64,000 nt of DNA from positions 27,504,462-27,568,461 of the forward strand of contig JAIUCV010000007.1 of assembly GCA_026724425.1 (NCBI GenBank), in the 5' to 3' direction. Positions 23,392-36,739 of this stretch are shown in pieces. Numbering within the stretch: the stretch's first letter is position 1; every line of letters starts with the position of its first letter. The notes under the pieces are model-generated. The model made no database searches, was not told the DNA's origin, and worked only from the letters and a program-made list of their open reading frames with translations. A program made the position numbers and the translations under genes. Source of the DNA: Erythrophleum ivorense (lineage: Eukaryota > Streptophyta > Magnoliopsida > Fabales > Fabaceae).

Positions 23392-24318
23392 GAACGAAGC
23401 TGAAGGAAGACAAGGGTGTTGAAGATGGAGAGAAAAGCTATTGAAATCAAGCCAAGCCCTTCTAACCCGAACAACCACCCAGCAGGAAAAAAGATGTCTG
23501 ACACTCACAAAAATAGGGTCAAAGAATAGAAAAGATATGGCAAGGAAGAAGGGAAATAGGATTTTCGTGATACCTAGGCTTCAAATAAGTAGCAAGAAGA
23601 GAAGAAAGCATCCTTACCAAGTATATGAATGGAAAAAAAATGAAGAGAATAGGTTGAAGGAGATGCATTTGACATTTTATACAACAAAGAAGCAAATATA
23701 TATATATATATCTATATATATATATATACTCATGAGGCTTTGGGAAAATTTCTAGAAAGCCAAACCTGATAAGCAAAGCAATTAGGATAAAAGAAAAGGA
23801 GGGCCCACTCGTTAACAATTGGCAAGGGAAGTACCTTAGTATATAGGGAGTTAATGAAGCAAGTAAGGAATTACGTGGCCAAGAGTAATCTAATGCAGTT
23901 AATATAAGGAAAGGCAAATAGAATTAAAAGAATGGAGGGTCTTAGTTCCTACCATAATTAAGATGAGAGGAGTATGCTAAGTGATTACAAAAGAAAAAAA
24001 AATTATTAGTGAAACAAAATGGAGGGACCAAGTGAGGTAACAAACAAAAGAATAGAGAAAGCTCCCTCACATGACTAAATACATTAAATGCAATGATACG
24101 TTTGAAGATATAGAGAAAGGAAACGAATTTAAGTAGAATATTAAAAATTGTAAAACTTGACATCACTACCCTATAAGATATTCCCAAGCCCAGAAATTAC
24201 TTTACTTAGTTCTAACTAAAAATTTTCTTGAGTCTAACTTATTCTCTTAATTTAATTATTAATATTTGTTCACTTATTAAATTCCTATTACTCCATATGC
24301 TTAAATTAGGGATATTAC
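23392..24318 (-). mobile_element. Possible old LTR on the minus strand
   Basis: Read on the minus strand from about 24318, the sequence begins TGTAATATCCCTAATTTAAG, like the TGTAACA... starts of the two long solo LTRs in this window, and runs toward copia-1. No matching end or target duplication was found, and copia-1 may have split it. A TA-rich microsatellite lies at 23697-23728. Confidence 0.3.
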
Positions 24319-26340
24319 AAGTCAGGTTCTTAATTATTAAGATACCTACTCATTTAAAATTTGATTTAAACAAAGATATGAAGTGTCAAACGTTTCTCTC
24401 TAGGAAAGCTAAACTAAGAAGCAAATATCTAACTCTAATGAAAAATAAAAAATCCAATGAAATTGTGTATAAAACCTGAGTCAATTAAAACATTTTAAAT
24501 TTAATAACTTACTTTCCTTCACAAAGTAGCATTAATTGATTAACCTTAATTATTAGACTTCTTAAATATGTCCTTAGACTTGGCTACTTGCATAAGAGGT
24601 AAGATCATGTAAAATATAACTTGGAAATTTTCCTTAGTTTACTCGAAAATATTATTGACGTGGTTAAGAACTTAGGATGTTGTTAATAAGGTCTTGAGTC
24701 AAAACACCAAGACTTACTAAAAATAAGTCTTACACCAATCTAGAAGGTTTAAAATCTTGTTAATGAGATTTACAAACAGTTTACAAGATCTTAAGACAGA
24801 TTTCATCTTTCAACTTATTGATATTATACAAAGCCAATTGATAAGGTCTTAATCCTATTGATGAGATCCTAAACCAGAAAAATTCATAATGCTTCTGTTT
24901 TATGACAAACACCTTAAAACATACCTAGAACAATAAATAATCCAATACTAAGCCAATGGACCTACAGCCCATAAACCATTTATGAATTCCTTACATTAAT
25001 ATGCATATTCATCATCTATAGCACTTAATCTCACAATAAGAGCATAAATAATATCATACTTCCACAAAGCCAACATACTTAGCATTCATCAACAAAACTC
25101 ATGAAATCACCTTACTTAAACATGGTCACAAACTTCCCATATATACATCAAAATTGTAATGACAGTATCTTGGCATTCATCAACATGTACATACAAAACT
25201 CAAAAGTATGCCTCATGGCCAACAATGACAACATATGAAACATATATACAACCTATTGCAAGACATGTATTTATATAAAATCCATCAAGTACATCTACTT
25301 GCACAATACAAGTTGCAAGGCTTAATTCTTAACCTACTTCCCATTCTTCGTTGTGGAATTTTTTCTTAAAAGAACAAGGTAGTTGCTCCTCATGAAGGTG
25401 TGAGATCAAAATTCCAATAGATGTTTTAACTTTCAAGATATATTTACAATAAACATAAACTCAAAACTAGAATAGTATGCATACCTATAAACATCAATAA
25501 AAAATCATAAGGCATTTGATGGAATATAGGTATAATCATACATCTCATGCATGATTTATATATCTCATATGGCCAACACCATAGGGACCCTAAAAATACA
25601 TCACAAGGCTCAATCCTGAAATAATAAATCATGGGCCCAACCTAGAAATAGATCACAAGGCTTCAACCTTGAAATGGATCACAAGGTTTCAACCCTGAAA
25701 CTCATAGTCAATCAAACATAACATGGTCGTCAATCATGCATATTAATCCCTGTTCAAAAAAAATACATCAAAAGAGATGAACAACTACCTAAAAAGCAAA
25801 CCCAATGTAGTTCCATAGCAAATCCCAATATTCAATCAATCCAACAGTATTGAATCTAGATATACAAAACATCATTACATATCGACACCCTTTAACATTC
25901 TACTTTAAATTCATAAAACATAATTTCCTAATCAAATACATACCTCACTTTATAGGCAATTTTCAAAACATTTCCATATGTAAGTAATACAAACACATAA
26001 ATTTATTTATTTATTTTAGTTTGTATATTTATCTATTTGTTTATTTATTTAGGATTAATACAAATTTTATGAAAAAGCAATTAATTTATCAAAATTACAA
26101 AACATCAAAGGCAAAAGTATCAATTAATGCAAAATCATTCTTTTCTTTTCTTTTGTGTTATAAAAGAGGCAAAAAAACCTTAAGATTAGAAGTGGCCAAA
26201 GAGGTTAGGTTGAGATCAAATTTAGATAGATCAAATTCTTCTAACACTTATGTTTAAAGAAAGTATCATTTGAGCCAAGAAGGTTATTTGGCAATGCAAA
26301 GTCTTTCTTTGTCCATATAAGATTTTAATTTTTAATTATA
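24319..26340. other. Gene-free AT-rich stretch
   Basis: No gene was recognised. On the minus strand around 25420-25390 there is a GATCTCACACCTTC motif, reminiscent of the CTCACCCC region of long LTRs. Four short repeated phrases with CACAAGGCT or CACAAGGTT lie at 25600-25690. This may be retrotransposon debris, but no boundary was seen. Confidence 0.4.
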
Positions 26341-26348
26341 TATATTTA

Positions 26349-26415
26349 AAAGTTTTAATTCATCATTGACTTATATTCATCGATGAATACAAAGTGTTCC
26401 TTCATTATTTGGAGT
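26349..26415 (+). repeat. NLR promoter-proximal remnant (module Z)
   Basis: The segment matches 54112-54180, just upstream of the intact NLR, and 34552-34620 upstream of the NLR pseudogene. All three share TCATTGACTTATATTC. No NLR coding sequence follows, so the gene this piece once preceded appears to be lost. Confidence 0.6.
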
Positions 26416-27663
26416 AATTGAGGGACATTTTGGTTAAATTTTTGAACGACTTGTATATAGAGCATAGACAAATTTAATAATGATTTTGATTGAAAAAAAT
26501 ATTTTAAAAGCAATTTTGTATTAAAAAAAATCAAAGTAAAAAATTTTTCGGCATGTGATCAAAATAAAATTTGAGTCTTAAATCTAAGTGGTATTGCGTG
26601 CTATTCTCCAATTTCTTGAAAGCTAATGGACCTTTCCTTTTGTTTTTTTTGTTCACACACAATTAATGGCCAACATCTATCATTGACTAGGAAGTCATCC
26701 ATGTCTCACAATCAATCCTTCTCACCATTTTGCCCTTGATATAGTTATCATATATATATAATAGTTGGTAGTGGCTGGGATTTTAAATGGGAAGAATTAT
26801 AATAAAGGATAAAAAAGTGAAGATATTTATTCTTAAAGACCTGTTATCACTTGTTTTAGGATGATTATTATTGAGTTTAGTAACAAATCATTGAACCTAA
26901 TGGTAATGGTCCTTAAAAATTTTTTTTTTTGTTCTTGGTCGTTAAACATAATTTTCCCTTTTAATCACATCTACTTTAATTTTGTACATATTCGTCTTGA
27001 TGCAACTTGTGATATTTTTCAGACCAATAATGATAGTACATGCCAATCATACAAGAGACTCGTGACTGGCTGATCATCTCATTAATAAGTTGGACCATCA
27101 TTTTAGATTAAAAAAATTTTAAATTTATGCATATAGGAACTTGTTAAATGCTAATTAATTTTCCATTCATTTATATATTTGATAAAATAGAACACAAAAA
27201 TTAAAATGTAGAAAATGAAATCCTTTTATAATATAAATACGCTAATAGAGTTGAAAAGAAAATTAATATATTTTGATATTACTTAATTTAGACATGTCAT
27301 ATGTTAATATATATGTATATATATTGACAAAAAGATTAGTAAATTTTGTGGTGTAATAACTAATATTTTTAAAATTAATCTAATCATTAAACCAATAAAA
27401 ACATTAATTTACATTTTATTGATTTGACTATAATTGAATCATAACTAAATTATTAAATAATTATATATATATTAAAATTTTAATATAATAAATATTAATA
27501 AAATTTGAAATATATTATGACTAATTATGTATAAAAATAAATCATGATATAATATTTAAATTTTAATTTATTTAAAATACATTTATATAATTTTAATAAC
27601 AATTATATAAATTTTATTTTTATTTCTCATATATTATATTTAAATTTTGCAATTATAACCAAA

Positions 27664-27730
27664 GCAAACAATAGTCATTCAATGATAAAATTGTGACTTA
27701 TCATTTCAAAGGTCTAAAGTTTGTATCTAT
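27664..27730 (+). repeat. tRNA-like relic 1 in module A1 (degenerate)
   Basis: AGTCATTCAATGATAAAA corresponds to the clearer TAGCTTAATAGTAAAG at 50259 in module C. It is a decayed pol III A-box-like sequence. The B-box part (GGTCTAAAGTTTG) is poor. Confidence 0.3.
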
Positions 27731-27820
27731 GTTAGATGTGAGTTTGTATCTGCGTTAGATGTTTTGATTTGCTAAAATAAAAGCTTTATATTAAATATTG
27801 CACCTTATAATTATAGATGT

Positions 27821-27895
27821 TTGTTAGCTCAATGGTAAAGATGCTGGTTAACAGGCTTGGAGAGACAAGGTTTGAAACTCCACAAAGCTAATTTT
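27821..27895 (+). repeat. tRNA-like or SINE-head relic 2 in module A1
   Basis: An A-box-like TAGCTCAATGG (27825-27835) and a B-box-like GGTTTGAAACTC (27869-27880) lie 44 bases apart, close to tRNA spacing. No clean cloverleaf could be formed by eye, so a tRNA-derived SINE head or tRNA pseudogene is more likely than a functional tRNA. Confidence 0.45.
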
Positions 27896-28018
27896 GTGAA
27901 ATAACAAATAAGGATGCAATTGATGGTCAACTTCTACACTTTTAATAACCTACAGTTGAATTCATGATGGAAATTTGATTTGAATTCTTGATGGAAATTT
28001 GATTCTCTCATACAATGG

Positions 28019-28552
28019 ATGGAGATGAAAGAGGGGAAAAGTGGAGGAAGAGAAAAGTGGGAAAAAAAGGGAGAGAAGAGAAAAGTGAAAAGAAAATATT
28101 ATCACCTTATGTGTTTAGATGGAGGAAGAGAAAATAGAAGAGAAAAAAAGATAAAAGAAAAAAATTAATTATTTTAAATATGACAATAATATTGTTATTA
28201 TTTTAAATTTTTACATATATATTTTTAAAAACATAAAAAAAATAAAAACCAATTTAAACAATATTTAAATGATAAAAAAATTATTTTTAAATAAAATAAA
28301 AAATTTTCTTATTAAAAACAAACATTTAAAATTAAAAAATATTTACAAAATTAATTAAATTATAATTTGTATAAAATTATTTATAAATTATTATTTTAAT
28401 ACCATAAATATTAACACATATTTTAAAATTTCATAAATATTATTTTAATATATATTAATTAATTTAAATATAATATAAATATAATAAATATTTTTTAATT
28501 ATATATATTATATTATTATATATATTTATATATAACAATTATATATTTAAGA

Positions 28553-28591
<39 letters not shown>

Positions 28592-29026
28592 GCATTGTCA
28601 AAAGCGACTAAAGTGTAGCCTTTGATTGTAGGTTTGTAGTCGGACGAGCTTTTATTTATTATTTATCTATTTTTTTTTAAGTATGCATGATTTATTAATT
28701 TTAATATTAAAAAAATATATTATTAATTTATAAAGAATATTTATTAAACATTATTTATCAATTATTATTTTAATAAAATAAATATAATTATTGATTTTAA
28801 AATTTTATAAATATTATATATTAAAATTATTATATTTTTTTTGTTGATTTTTCTCCCGCAATCTCTCTTAATATGTAAAGAAAAATTTTGCATAAAACTC
28901 ACTATACTTTTCTCTTCCTATTTTCTCTTTTCCTCAATTTTTTCCTCCTACCAAATAAGAGAAAATTATGTTTTCTCTTATCTCATTTCTCTTCTCCCCA
29001 CTTTTCTCTCCATCCAAACGCACTGA
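28019..29026. mobile_element. Non-autonomous DNA-transposon-like insertion (about 1 kb)
   Basis: Modules B (43366) and C (50740) lack it: there CATACAATGGA runs almost directly into the ATTTTTCAT.TGGAAT stretch. The ends are inverted: the left begins GGATGGAGATGAAAGAGG, and the right, read backwards, gives GGATGGAGAGAAAAGTGG. The interior is extremely AT-rich, with a long TA run at 28555-28584 and a GACTAAAGTGTAG motif near 28606. No transposase frame is present. The superfamily is not assigned. Confidence 0.6.
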
Positions 29027-30239
29027 TAGATTTTTCATTTGGAATTAGATTGGAAGTTATCATTTTATCTTCCATTTTTATTAACTGATATTTTATTATT
29101 ATTTTAACTAAAGATATTTTAGTTTTTTTTATTTTTTTATTCTGATATTATTTTTATCTAACTAAATATAAAAATAAAATAATACTTATATTTCTTTAAG
29201 ACATAAAAAAATTAATTTTAGCCCATAAAATATTTTTCATTTTAAGTTTAATCTTAATTTCAATTCTCAATCTCATAAAAATTATGAAAATCAGTTTATA
29301 TACCAAACTGCTTTTTACTACTGTTGATTAAGTAGTCCAAGTCTTTAGACATTTCCAATAGATCCATCACAATCTCACGTACCGTTCTGCCCTTGATGTG
29401 GTTACCCAAAAAAAAAATTATATCTTCTCACCCTTTGTTAAAAATAATAACAATAATAAGAGATAAATATTATAAAAGAATAATTACAAGAATATAATAC
29501 ATATTATAAGAAAAAAAATGTGGAAAGGGTGCAATGTATAAACAGATAAGGGAGAAAAAAAATGCAAAACACTGAGAGAAGATTGATGATTAGGTAAAAA
29601 TTATAATATTGCTACATAAATAAATGACACCAGACAATCCCGTCATACGTAACTGTGTGATAACTAAATTGACGATATCAAGAAGAAAATAAAGGATTTC
29701 TTTTTAAATGAAGTTGTAGAACCAAACTAGCAATTTCGCCATACATAAATTATCAGTGTATCGCGCAACTAATTTGGCCTTGTTATTTTAATTTTCTAAT
29801 AAACAGTCTCTTCCCATCTTACACGAAGGAAGAAAAATGGTATGTATAAAGTTTCTTCTAATATATATATATATATATATATAATTTTTGGCACTATTCC
29901 TAATTTATTTATTGATTTAATTATTTTTTTCCTCTTGTGGAACCCCCTGAACATCCTAGCGTGCGCGTGTGTGTGCATCTATATAGAGTATCTTTCAACC
30001 AATCAACTCTAACTTACTAATTTGTTGATATCATACTCGTTTTTAAAATTAAAGAATATTAATTTAAATTTTATTTTTGAAACCAAATTTACAAAAAAAT
30101 GGATGAAAGATTAAAAGATTAAAGATCAAGTTATACCAAAAGATTGAAACATGGATGAAAGGAAGCTTAATCAAATTAAAAAAATAATACAAATCAAGAA
30201 AGAGAGACTTCAACTTTTCCAGGCACTGAAAGTTTAGAA

Positions 30240-30305
30240 TATTTAATTACGAGCTCTTCTATATTGATTATTATTCCTTCTATATTGATTATTATTCCTT
30301 CTGTA
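30240..30305. repeat. Short tandem duplication
   Basis: About 22 bases (TATATTGATTATTATTCCTT plus two) are present twice in a row near 30257-30303, inside module A1. Confidence 0.7.
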
Positions 30306-30700
30306 TCAAAATATTTGACATTTAAAATAATTGTATAAAAATTAAAAAAGCTATTAAATAATTTTGAATTATAGAAAAATATCATTATATTGAAAGATGT
30401 AAAATATTAAATTACCTTTCTCTTCTTATTAATTTTTTTATTTATTTCCTGATTTATACACCTTCTCTCTTTTTATTAATAAAGATAAAATTATAAAAAA
30501 TAATTAATATTACCTTAAAATTTTAAATCGATAATTATTTTAAAAAGAAAATTCTTCAAAACGTCAGTCATTTTACAATGGAAAAAGCAACTTTTTCTAA
30601 TGCCTGCAACGCGGATTGACTCATTGGTACAACTTGAGGTTGAAAGAAGGAGGTGCATTAAATGCACTGAAATAGGGCAACATTTTTTTTTTCCCAATTT

Positions 30701-31639
30701 CTCTTGATGTTTTTTTTTTTTTTTTCACCTCATTTAAATACGCGGTAACTCCCCAAGTCATACCGCCCAATTACATGCATGTTTAGTTTACCATTGAAAG
30801 ATAAAAAAATTATAATTTACAACTCATAAAATATAAAAGTTATAATTTATTACTTTGACAAAATCATAATTTAAAAAAAATTGAATCAAACATGCACTAC
30901 ATCTTGCAATAATTCAGTGTAGACAAATTCTACTTATGCTACATAGGCCGACCTTCATTCAAGACCAGCTTCTATCCACCACCCAAAGGTAAATGAATAA
31001 AGAAAAAAGCAGTTTATTTTCATTTTCAATCTGGATGAATTAATTACTCTGTCTATTAAATATAAAGGGATACGAGCAACATGCTACGTTGGTGTCAAGG
31101 ACTAGCAAAAGAAAATGATATATAGCTTAGTTTAGTATAATGATATTGTATTTTTTAGAGTATTAAAAATATAAATTTTTTCTATTATGAGTTATGAGAA
31201 AAAGAAAGGTAGACAGTCATTAATAGATAGTGACAATTTTTGGTAAGGCAATAAATATTTAGAGATTTCTTGATTTGGATTTTTTTTAATAATTAAAGCT
31301 TTTGTGCTAGTAGATCAACTTCTTTTAAGATTATGTAAAATTGTCTTAGTAATATAAGCTTGGATAATGTAAATTGAATCATTTTAATGTGATCTATGGA
31401 GCATTCATAACATGATTTTTTCCCCAAAAGTAATAATTTATGCTAAATATAATGACAATGTGGATGTTACTTTAATTGATAGAATTAGCAAATTTTTTAT
31501 ACAAATATAAGAAAAAAATTATAATTATTCACTTTTAAAAAAATTACAATGTCATTTGTTAAACTTTCATATGTCTCTGTCTTTATTAGAACATCAATTT
31601 TCTTTTAGTAGTTTAGTAATTTTTATTTTTATTCTCTCT
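30701..31639. other. Gene-free stretch between modules A1 and A2
   Basis: AT-rich with homopolymer runs. No gene, repeat boundary or regulatory site could be supported. Confidence 0.5.
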
Positions 31640-34624
31640 CCAATCAGTCTTATACATTTCGTCCCATTTGCGAGCTGAATTTTTTTAGTTTTGCTACAAA
31701 GAGATTAGCGATTTTGTTGTGGTAATAATTAGGCAGAGACATCAAACTCTCCATAAATTATTTTGTGATTTATATATATAATAACAAAAACTCATTTATA
31801 TAGATTTCAACGATAAAAATGTTTAACTTCTCAGAAAGTTAAACTCTCTGTAACATTATTTATTTTTAATTTATATCACAAGAATAGAGTAATAATTTAT
31901 GAAAACCATGAAATATACCTTTTTAAGTAATTTTTAAAATTTGAATCCTCTATAATTAGGGGAAGATCAGAACGGGCCTCATATATTCTTTATTTACTTT
32001 CTTTTATTTTCTGTTTCTTTCTTTAAATTTATTTGGTGTCTTTATCTGGTAAATACGTAAGATTTAGATTACAATTTTTAAGAGGCACGTGTGTGGGATG
32101 GCCACGATGGGCTCTGTATGCATTGGAAGTCATCTTGGACATCCCTTTGTCAAAAGATAATAATAGAAAAAGTTAGAAATTAGTGGAAAATAATTTGAAA
32201 ACATAATAAATATTTAAAAAAAAAAAAAGAAGGAGACGCCAAGAGAAAGGGTTGTAACAGATAGAGGGAAGAGAAAAAGAATTGCAGAACAGTAAGAGAA
32301 GATTGATGGTGAAGTAAAATTAAAATATTGTCACATAAATGACACTAGACAATTACGTCATACTTAACGGCGTGATAATTAACATTTACGGCCCATTCGG
32401 TTTAGTGGAAAAGGAGGAGGGAGAGAAAAAAAAATTTATAATTTTACTTTTATAATTATTATTTAATATTTTTTAATAATATTTTTTTAATTATTAAAAA
32501 TAAAGATATTATAAATATTTTTTATTTGTAAAATTATTTTTTTATTTTTTATTTACATTATTCTTAACGGTGTAATAATTAATATTTATGGGCATTTAAT
32601 ATAGTAGAAAAAAAAGAGAGAGACAAAAAAAGGAAAGAAAAGTTAAAAAAATCATAATTTTATCTTTTATAATTATTATTTAATATTTTTTAATAATAAT
32701 TTTTTAATCATTAAAAATAAAAATATTATAAATATTTTTTATCTTTAAAATGATATTTTTATTTTTCATTTTTATTACTATCCTAATTTTTTATGTATTA
32801 AATGGGTTCTTAGCCTGAGCTAATTTGACGACATCAAGAAAAAAATAAAGGATTTTTTTAAAATGAAATTGCAGAACCGAACTAACAATTTCGCCATACA
32901 TAAATTACTAGTTCATTGCACACTTAATTTGACCGTGTTAGTTATTTTAATATTTTTTTATAAACAATCTCTTCTAGAAAAATGGTATATATAAAGTATC
33001 TTTTAATATATATATTCGTAACCTATTCATTTTAATTTTTAATTGTTGTCATTATTCCTAACCTATTCGTTGATTCCCATCCCTGAATTCTTAACCTAAA
33101 ATTTAATTTTTGATAATTTTTGGCATTGTAATATAGACATATATATATATATATATATACATAGAATATCTTTTCAATCAATCAACTCCAACATACTAAT
33201 TTATTGATACCAGACTCGTTTTTAAAACTAAAGAATATTAATTCAAATTTTACTTTTGAAATCAAAATAAAAAAATAAGAAATATCTACTCATGTAGATA
33301 TAATAAATTCATGATGGACCAACTTCATTGCACCTTTAAAGGAAATGATAAAGATTTCTTTTCTTGAAAATCCGCACTTTTACAAACCCAGAAAATAGAA
33401 GGAATTCTAAGATTTTTCTTTGGGACAAATACTTTTATGCATACCTCTTCTGGTGATTGGAATTGAGAAAATTCTGTCCCTGTTGTTGCAAACATACGAT
33501 TCACGGGGAGATAGAGAAATAGAGAAAAATGATCCCTTGTGTCACCCCTCCAAAGAACATGAAAAATGATATATTTTGTCATATTGTAATCAACTTTAAA
33601 AAAAATTATAAAAAGCAAGAAAGAAACTAAGAGAGACTTCAACTTTTCCAAGCATCGGAAATTTGGAATATTTAATTAAGAGCTTGTTTTTATTGATGAT
33701 TTTTTTTGTTTTAAAATAATTGATATTTAAGATAATTACACAAAGATTAAAAATTATTAAATAATTTAAATTGTAAAAAACTATAATTACTAAAATATCC
33801 TTATATTAAAAGATGTAAAATATTAAATTATCTCTCTTTTTTCTATTAATTCTCTAATTATTTTTTTCATTTATACATGCCCACTCCTTTGATCAAAAAG
33901 GGTAAAATTAATAAGAAAATAATTAATACTACCTTAAAATTTTAAAACCATAATTGTTTTTTTTTTAATATCCAGAACATTAATTATTTTACAACGGAAA
34001 AAGCAACTTTTTCCGATGCCTGTAACACGGATTGACTTATCGGTACAACTTTTTCATTTTCGTTTCAAATTAAGATTCTAAGAATTTGGTCTATGATGAT
34101 ATATATCAGCACATGGCCAATGCATTCCATTACCGATATAATTTTAGAAATTACAAATATTGGCGAATTTTCCATCCCCTTTAGATTCAAGTTTTTTGTT
34201 TTGTTTTGTTTTATATCTTCTTGTGTATCCCTCGAATAAATAGTTTGAATAAAGTGGTTCTCTTTTTAATTTTTTATAAGTCATTATTTGGGGTACATGG
34301 TCATTTTCTCGCAATCTAAATTTAGTCCCAATTTCGAAGTCCCTGCCCCAAGAGTTTGTGATTGAAGCCATATCAATATTAAACTTACCTCGTCGATTTC
34401 CAATTTTCCATTTTCAGTTTCTTATAATTAACGGTTCCCTCCGGTGGCTCCTCTCTATTTTTACTTCTCTTGGCCGGTATTCCATATAATCGAAGAATCA
34501 AAGCCTTTGGTCGCTATGTCTTTTATTTTTTTATAAAAACATATTTTTAAAAGTTTTAATTTATCATTGACTTATATTCTTTAGTTAATGCAAAGTCTTT
34601 CTTTATTATTTGGAATAACTGATA
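31640..34624 (+). repeat. NLR 5'-flank module A2 (leads to the NLR pseudogene)
   Basis: Colinear with module C from 51245 to 54184. Shared blocks include GCTACAAAGAGATTAGCGAT (31694), a GATGGCCA.GATGGGC block (32097), ACGGATTGACTTATCGG (34027) and TCATTGACTTATATTC (34565). It ends at the copia-2 insertion and resumes at 41827. No gene lies in it. Confidence 0.78.
32385..32820. mobile_element. MITE-like element present as a tandem duplication
   Basis: Module A1 has the empty site (GATAACTAAATTGACG near 29658). Here two copies of a TAATTATTATTTAATATTTTTTAATAA-type body follow one another, each preceded by the same flank: TTAACGGCGTGATAATTAAC near 32366 and TTAACGGTGTAATAATTAAT near 32565. The outer ends (GGCCCATTCGGTTTAGT, and GACCCATTTAATACATAA-like read backwards) resemble inverted repeats. 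A related body lies at 42085-42296. Confidence 0.5.
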
Positions 34625-35035
34625 TGTAGGAATTATTGTGGGTTACAATTAATTAATTTTTTTTAAATAAAAATGGGCTAATTTATTATCCATGTGAGAT
34701 GTATTTAGGTTTAATTATTATGAGTAGTGATCCTATTATTCTATATTGGATATTTAATTGATTAGTATGAATAAAAATGTGGGCCTATAATGAGTGGATA
34801 TTAGAGTTTTATTTAAATTTGACTAAGTCTTCTCTGTATTCAGATAAAATTTTAACTCCACAACTTACCCCATTATAAGTTGTGATAGGGAGTGTGAATC
34901 ACAGAAGAAACTCTAGTCTTTTGAGCCTTCAGGGATTTAGAATCAACGGAGTATCCTAAATATGTCGTCATGTCTTCTACAGGTAATCAATTTAGTATTC
35001 TAATTTCGTATAATTGTCTTAAATTTATTCTTACA
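34625..35035 (+). repeat. 5' LTR of copia-2
   Basis: It starts TGTAGGAATTATTGTGGG and ends ATTCTTACA, followed two bases later by the primer binding site. Confidence 0.9.
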
Positions 35036-35037
35036 TA

Positions 35038-35049
35038 TGGTATCAGAAC
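35038..35049 (+). promoter_or_regulatory. Primer binding site of copia-2
   Basis: TGGTATCAGAAC differs at one position from the initiator-Met tRNA complement and lies just inside the 5' LTR. Confidence 0.85.
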
Positions 35050-36739
35050 TTCAATTGTATGAATTAGAATTTAATAATTGGTCTGAAGACATGAATACAA
35101 GCTTAAAAATTTTAACCTTTTGCAATTTTCATCCATAAAAGTTTTGAAATCTTAATTGGATGATTTTTTTAAAAAAATTGAAACTTAAAACCTTAGGACT
35201 TTTGTAGAGTTTAAAATTTTAAATCAATTGGTATATGAAATTCAAATTATCATGGACCATATATGGGAAATTTTGAATTTGAAATTCTTGGTTAGGGTTT
35301 CAAGCTTGAATCACAATTGTCACAAATTGCTTCAAATTGTTGTATAATTTTTGAATATAGTGTTCCTTGTGATGATAAGAGAAAAACTCATACATCAATT
35401 GCATCAAAATTTGGTTGATTACATAACAATTTCTTTTGAAATTTTCTGCCATGGGAGGTTTTTTTTTTAAAGCATTTTTTTGCATCAAAATCATGTAATT
35501 CTTGTGTATAATTTTGGGTTGTGGGTATTATGTTGTTGATGAGTTTTTGAATGAAAATACATGTGAAATTGTAAGAAATACGCATCAAACATGCCCAGAT
35601 TGGAGCTTCATTCACCTCGACTAAAGGGGACCCTTTTGCTTCGAATAACCCACAAATACTCAATATAATTTGGGGCTTTTAGGGTACGAGTTTAGAATGA
35701 GATTATAAGTGAAAACCACATCAAAAATGCAAGAAAAAGGCTCTAAAAATGAAAACCCCGCTCCCCTATCCGCGGGTCTACGTGACCCATTTCAGCATTT
35801 GGGCTAACCCGCTAAAGGTAGGGGATGAAGCTCCAAATGTTCGCCTACTCGCACGTTTGGAGAGTGAGGGAGAGTATAGCTTCTATTGATAGAATTTTTC
35901 AGTGTTGTTTTTTGCATTGCAATCCATATTTTAAATGTGATTTTTTGGAATATGTTTTATAATTTTTTGACTGCTATAAATATTTTTATATAAATATTAA
36001 TATATAAAATATATTTTAATATTTATTTGGATAATTTTCTAAAAAGTGATGCATTGAAAAATTAATTCACTATATTTTTAACCTTATGATGATGTTCACT
36101 CTCTATATATAATAATATATATTTGTGTACTCTTAGCCTAATATATATGTCTTAATATGTTTGTTTTAAAAAATATATGATTCTATTTTAATTGTATTTG
36201 CCTAAAAGCTCTTTGGGAATTCTACAAAAATTATTCATGGACAGTAGGGATATAATATTTGATTGCATCTCCTTAGAGATTGTACCATGATTTTAGACAA
36301 AATATAAGTAATTCATGTACAAGAAGTTTTATAAATTATTATAGATAATTAACACCAAAGTGGAATTGTTCATATTAATACATAAAATTTCCTTTGCAAT
36401 TTGAGAAAGACTTCTAATTATCTCATGCTATAACCTGCTCAAAGAGGGTTGTTGTATGTTATAATTAGGAGTAAATTTGGGATGAAGTTAATGGGGAATA
36501 TATTAGTCTAAAATATTTATTTGCCTAAAAGGGATAGATATTTGAACCCAATGTATTTTCACTGATTAACTCATCTGAGATTCTGATCTATGTTGTGACA
36601 TTGATTTGTACATTTTGCCCAAAAGGGAATGTGCTATTATGTTAGCCTCATTGTAATAGCTTGTTTTAATTAAAGCTATGTATAAATTGCCCTTGTTGTT
36701 TATTCTAATGCATTCCAATTTTGCAGTTATCTTTTCTAT

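Larger units (their letters stand above)
26690..30700 (+). repeat. NLR 5'-flank module A1 (paralogous, no NLR)
   Basis: Colinear with module C before the intact NLR: TGCCCTTGATATAG (26732), a CACATCTACTTTAATT block (26966), two tRNA-like relics, ATTCTCTCATACAATGGA (28002), ACTACTGTTGATTAAGTAG (29317), GTGATAACTAAATTGAC (29656) and GCGGATTGACTCATTGG (30611). An insertion of about 1 kb (28019-29026) interrupts it. No gene is present. Confidence 0.75.

Noticed and set aside
23441..23917. Overlapping frames on both strands near 23.4-23.9 kb
   Set aside because: There is no domain, low complexity, and a TA microsatellite inside. The position suggests old LTR sequence.
27821..27895. Functional tRNA gene
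   Set aside because: The A- and B-box-like parts are present, but no acceptor stem or full cloverleaf could be formed. Kept as a relic only.
28841..29088. Hydrophobic Phe- and Ser-rich peptides
   Set aside because: They lie in the AT-rich end of a non-autonomous transposon, with no support for coding.
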